Source: a virus | DNA length: 31,031 nt | IMG/VR virus record: IMGVR_UViG_3300046722_000343 | Coordinates: 1 to 31,031 of that record | Direction: 5' to 3' (one strand) | Shown: one piece after another, positions 29,183 to 31,031 of the stretch | How the letters are laid out: every line of letters begins with the position of its first letter | Position numbering within the stretch: position 1 is the first letter of the stretch | Made by a program: the position numbers and the translations under genes | The notes under the pieces: model-generated | The model's database searches: none | What the model saw: only the letters and a program-made list of their open reading frames with translations | What the model was told of the DNA's origin: nothing

Positions 29183-29824
29183 ATGGCCCGCGACACACAG
29201 AGAGCGAAAGTCTATGCCTGGGAGCGCATCGCGTTCCCCGGCTTTCTCACCACCAACAAGCTGACCCCGCGCGAGACACGCGAGCTGATCGTCCGCGTCT
29301 ATGCCGACGTGGCCGCGGCTGGTGGTCACGCCCCTGACCCTGTCATCAAATTCACCAAACGTGCCGGCAGCGCATGCGCGTCATGGCGCCAGCTGAACTT
29401 CACGCCAAGGAACATCACCCTGGCGCTGGCACTGCACGAGATCGCCCACAGCCTGACGTACGACAGCCTTTCGCTGCATTTCGCCCTTCGCCAACTGAGT
29501 ATCGCTCCGTCGGAGCTGTCGCCGTTCCAGAGCCACGCGCTGGAGCGCTTCTGCGACCAAGGCCACGGCCCCCGCTATGTCGCCTGCTACATCGCGCTGA
29601 TGGAGCGGTATGCCGGGCATGATCCGGACAAGGCGCGCCAAACGGCGGCGCTGTTCCGCTACGAGGCCTGGGGGCCATGGCGCGCTGTGTCGACCAGCAT
29701 GAGCGGCGACGGGCGCCACCGCACGCATATGCAGCGGCGCCGTGAGACGAAGATCGGCCGCGTCAACGTGTCCGTGGCAGCGCTGGTGTATTGGCGCAGC
29801 CTTCTCAGCAACCAACCCGCATAG
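29183..29824 (+). CDS. Zincin metallopeptidase-like protein (HEIAH)
   Basis: The 213-aa protein has the zinc motif HEIAH (85-89) in LALHEIAHSLTYDSL, and a third-ligand-like HGPRYVACYIAL (H128). The spacing fits SprT/WLM-type zinc proteases found in phages. An N-terminal helical part and a basic C-terminus flank the domain. It probably acts early on host or phage DNA-bound proteins. It has the conserved leader. Confidence 0.72.
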   Translation: MARDTQRAKVYAWERIAFPGFLTTNKLTPRETRELIVRVYADVAAAGGHAPDPVIKFTKRAGSACASWRQLNFTPRNITLALALHEIAHSLTYDSLSLHFALRQLSIAPSELSPFQSHALERFCDQGHGPRYVACYIALMERYAGHDPDKARQTAALFRYEAWGPWRAVSTSMSGDGRHRTHMQRRRETKIGRVNVSVAALVYWRSLLSNQPA

Positions 29825-29834
29825 GAGTATCCCC

Positions 29835-30038
29835 ATGGCCAACCGCTCCGATATCCACCTCGAATTCCACGGCAGCATCATCATCGCCACCGGCATCACC
29901 GAGACCGGCATCGACTGGCTGGAGGAGAACCTCGAAGCCGGCTCCATGCGCTGGGGCGCAAACGGCTACGCCATCGAGCCGCGCTACATCGGACAGATCG
30001 TCGAGGGGGCCGGCAACGACGGCCTGACGGTGGCCTGA
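29835..30038 (+). CDS. Small early hypothetical protein
   Basis: ATG 29835 follows the leader AGGAGTATCCCC. The 67-aa protein (MANRSDIHLEFHGSIIIATG...) looks alpha/beta, with GIDWLEENLEAGSMRWGANG. Its stop is one base before the next start. Function unknown. Confidence 0.68.
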   Translation: MANRSDIHLEFHGSIIIATGITETGIDWLEENLEAGSMRWGANGYAIEPRYIGQIVEGAGNDGLTVA

Positions 30039-30039
30039 G

Positions 30040-30270
30040 ATGAGCGGCCACTTCACTACACCCTGGCGCTACCGCCCGCGGCTGCGCCCTGCCTACGGCG
30101 GCGGCGTGCCTTCGGGCGTGCGCTGGGACTACGTCGAAGCACCCGACGAACACATCGCGGTCAGACGTCCCGACCTCCCCGTCTCGCGCCACCGCTATGG
30201 CGTGATCTGCACCGAGCGCGAGCTGACCGCCGAAGAGTGCACGCACTTCGACCTTGTGGCTGTGGCCTGA
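30040..30270 (+). CDS. Small early hypothetical protein
   Basis: The 76-aa frame (MSGHFTTPWRYRPRLRPAYG...) is Arg/Pro-rich at the start and beta-like later (HRYGVICTERELTAEE). It starts right after the previous stop. No family is recognised. Confidence 0.6.
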   Translation: MSGHFTTPWRYRPRLRPAYGGGVPSGVRWDYVEAPDEHIAVRRPDLPVSRHRYGVICTERELTAEECTHFDLVAVA

Positions 30271-30310
30271 GCAAGGTCTCCTGTCGCCGAACCCCAGCAG
30301 GAGATCCACC

Positions 30311-31031
30311 ATGGCGGTGCTCACCGTAGGACCAGGACAGACGTACAGCACGATCGCAGCCGCGGTCGCTGCCTCTGGCTCAGGCGACACCATCAACGTC
30401 CAGGGCGGCCCCGGCATCGTCTACAACGACGACTTCGTCTACATCGACCACAGCCTGACCCTTCAGGCAGTCGGCGGCGAGGTGGTGATGACGGCCGACC
30501 AGCCAGCGCTCGCCGGTAAGGCCATCATCATCGCGGGAACACCCACCGGCAGCCCCAACATCGCGATCAACGGGTTCGACATCTCTGGCGCGTTCGTCGC
30601 CGACAACAATGGCGCGGCGATCCGCTATGAGGGCGGCAACCTGTCGCTCTCGGACGATTATATCCACAACAATCAAGAAGGCTTGCTGGGCAATGGCGAC
30701 GATCCGAATGGTACTATTTCAGTCCATCACTCCGAGTTCGCTTTCAACGGCGACGGCTCAGGGTTCACTCATAACTTTTATGCCGGCGCTATCGCCAACG
30801 TCACCATCGATGATAGTTATTTCCACGACGCAATTGTCGGCCACGAAATCAAATCCCGCGCCGCCAACACGAGCGTGACCAACAGCCGCGTCTTCGACAA
30901 CAACACCGACGCCAGCTATTCGATCGACACGCCGAACGGCGGCAACGTGAATATTTCGAACAACGTGATCGAGCAGGGGCCGAACAGCGAGAACAACGCC
31001 ATCTTCGCCTGGGGCGAGGAGGGGAATTCAA
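30311..31031 (+). CDS. Right-handed beta-helix protein (tail-spike-like), partial
   Basis: ATG 30311 follows GCAGGAGATCCACC; the frame stays open to the window edge (240 codons). It contains repeated turns such as TYSTIAAAVAAS, SPNIAINGFDISG, GNLSLSDDYIHNN, NVTIDDSYFHDA and NVNISNNVIEQG, each beta-strand plus Asn turn, typical of parallel beta-helix (pectate-lyase-like) phage tail spikes or host-surface-binding enzymes. The coding sequence is less GC-rich from about 30650, consistent with exchange of receptor-binding parts. The C-terminus is not seen. Confidence 0.8.
   Translation, partial: MAVLTVGPGQTYSTIAAAVAASGSGDTINVQGGPGIVYNDDFVYIDHSLTLQAVGGEVVMTADQPALAGKAIIIAGTPTGSPNIAINGFDISGAFVADNNGAAIRYEGGNLSLSDDYIHNNQEGLLGNGDDPNGTISVHHSEFAFNGDGSGFTHNFYAGAIANVTIDDSYFHDAIVGHEIKSRAANTSVTNSRVFDNNTDASYSIDTPNGGNVNISNNVIEQGPNSENNAIFAWGEEGNS

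Overview
This window looks like part of a double-stranded DNA tailed phage (or prophage) of a GC-rich proteobacterium, probably an alphaproteobacterium; the host guess is inference from base composition and gene style. Phage signs are a large terminase, a small-terminase-like HTH protein, many tiny overlapping genes joined by ATGA or TGATG, a RuvC-type resolvase, a replication AAA ATPase and a beta-helix tail-spike-like protein. No tRNA, rRNA, integrase or insertion sequence was found.

Layout: positions 1-16335 form one long minus-strand block read right to left: small unknown genes, an XRE-type regulator, the small-terminase candidate (14172-14663), more small genes, then a 392-aa Nop/IS110-like protein (7904-9082), three large virion-associated 'polyvalent'-type proteins sharing an N-terminal motif (2588-7361), and the large terminase (155-1669). 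From 16470 a divergent plus-strand early region starts: a DUF6011-like protein, small genes, a DEAD/DEAH helicase, HTH and zinc proteins. Around 20.6-21.6 kb lies a minus-strand nuclease/zinc finger/Cro cluster, then two plus-strand ParB-like genes, a minus-strand replication ATPase operon (24199-25900), a roughly 300-base regulatory gap, a plus-strand cell-wall/membrane gene group (26201-27563), a minus-strand RuvC operon, and a second early plus-strand operon ending in a beta-helix protein that runs off the right edge.

The outstanding feature is a set of six tandem arrays (1730-2386, 7411-7815, 9104-9400, 9656-9880, 9995-10286, 11760-12201) lying between the late genes. Two 9-base repeats (GGCTCGCTC and GGCACTCTC) alternate with 9-base variable spacers, so a 36-base unit carries two different spacers. 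I count 63 units and about 126 spacers, with almost perfect phasing. This is the architecture of TIGR (tandem interspaced guide RNA) arrays, and the 392-aa protein beside two of them has the matching Nop/IS110 C-terminal-type core and no visible nuclease motif. I therefore propose a phage-encoded, multi-array TIGR-Tas system with a TasA-type effector. Each array begins with the 3' part of the first repeat and ends with its 5' part, which predicts the RNA unit boundaries.

Regulation: early operons share a promoter/operator (TTGACA-type -35, CTGATG/CATCAG palindrome, CATAAR -10) and a common leader AGGAGTATCCC before the start codon. A ribbon-helix-helix-like protein (28576-28803) next to one operator is a candidate regulator. 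Five exact 11-base repeats beside the small-terminase candidate may be a packaging or control site.
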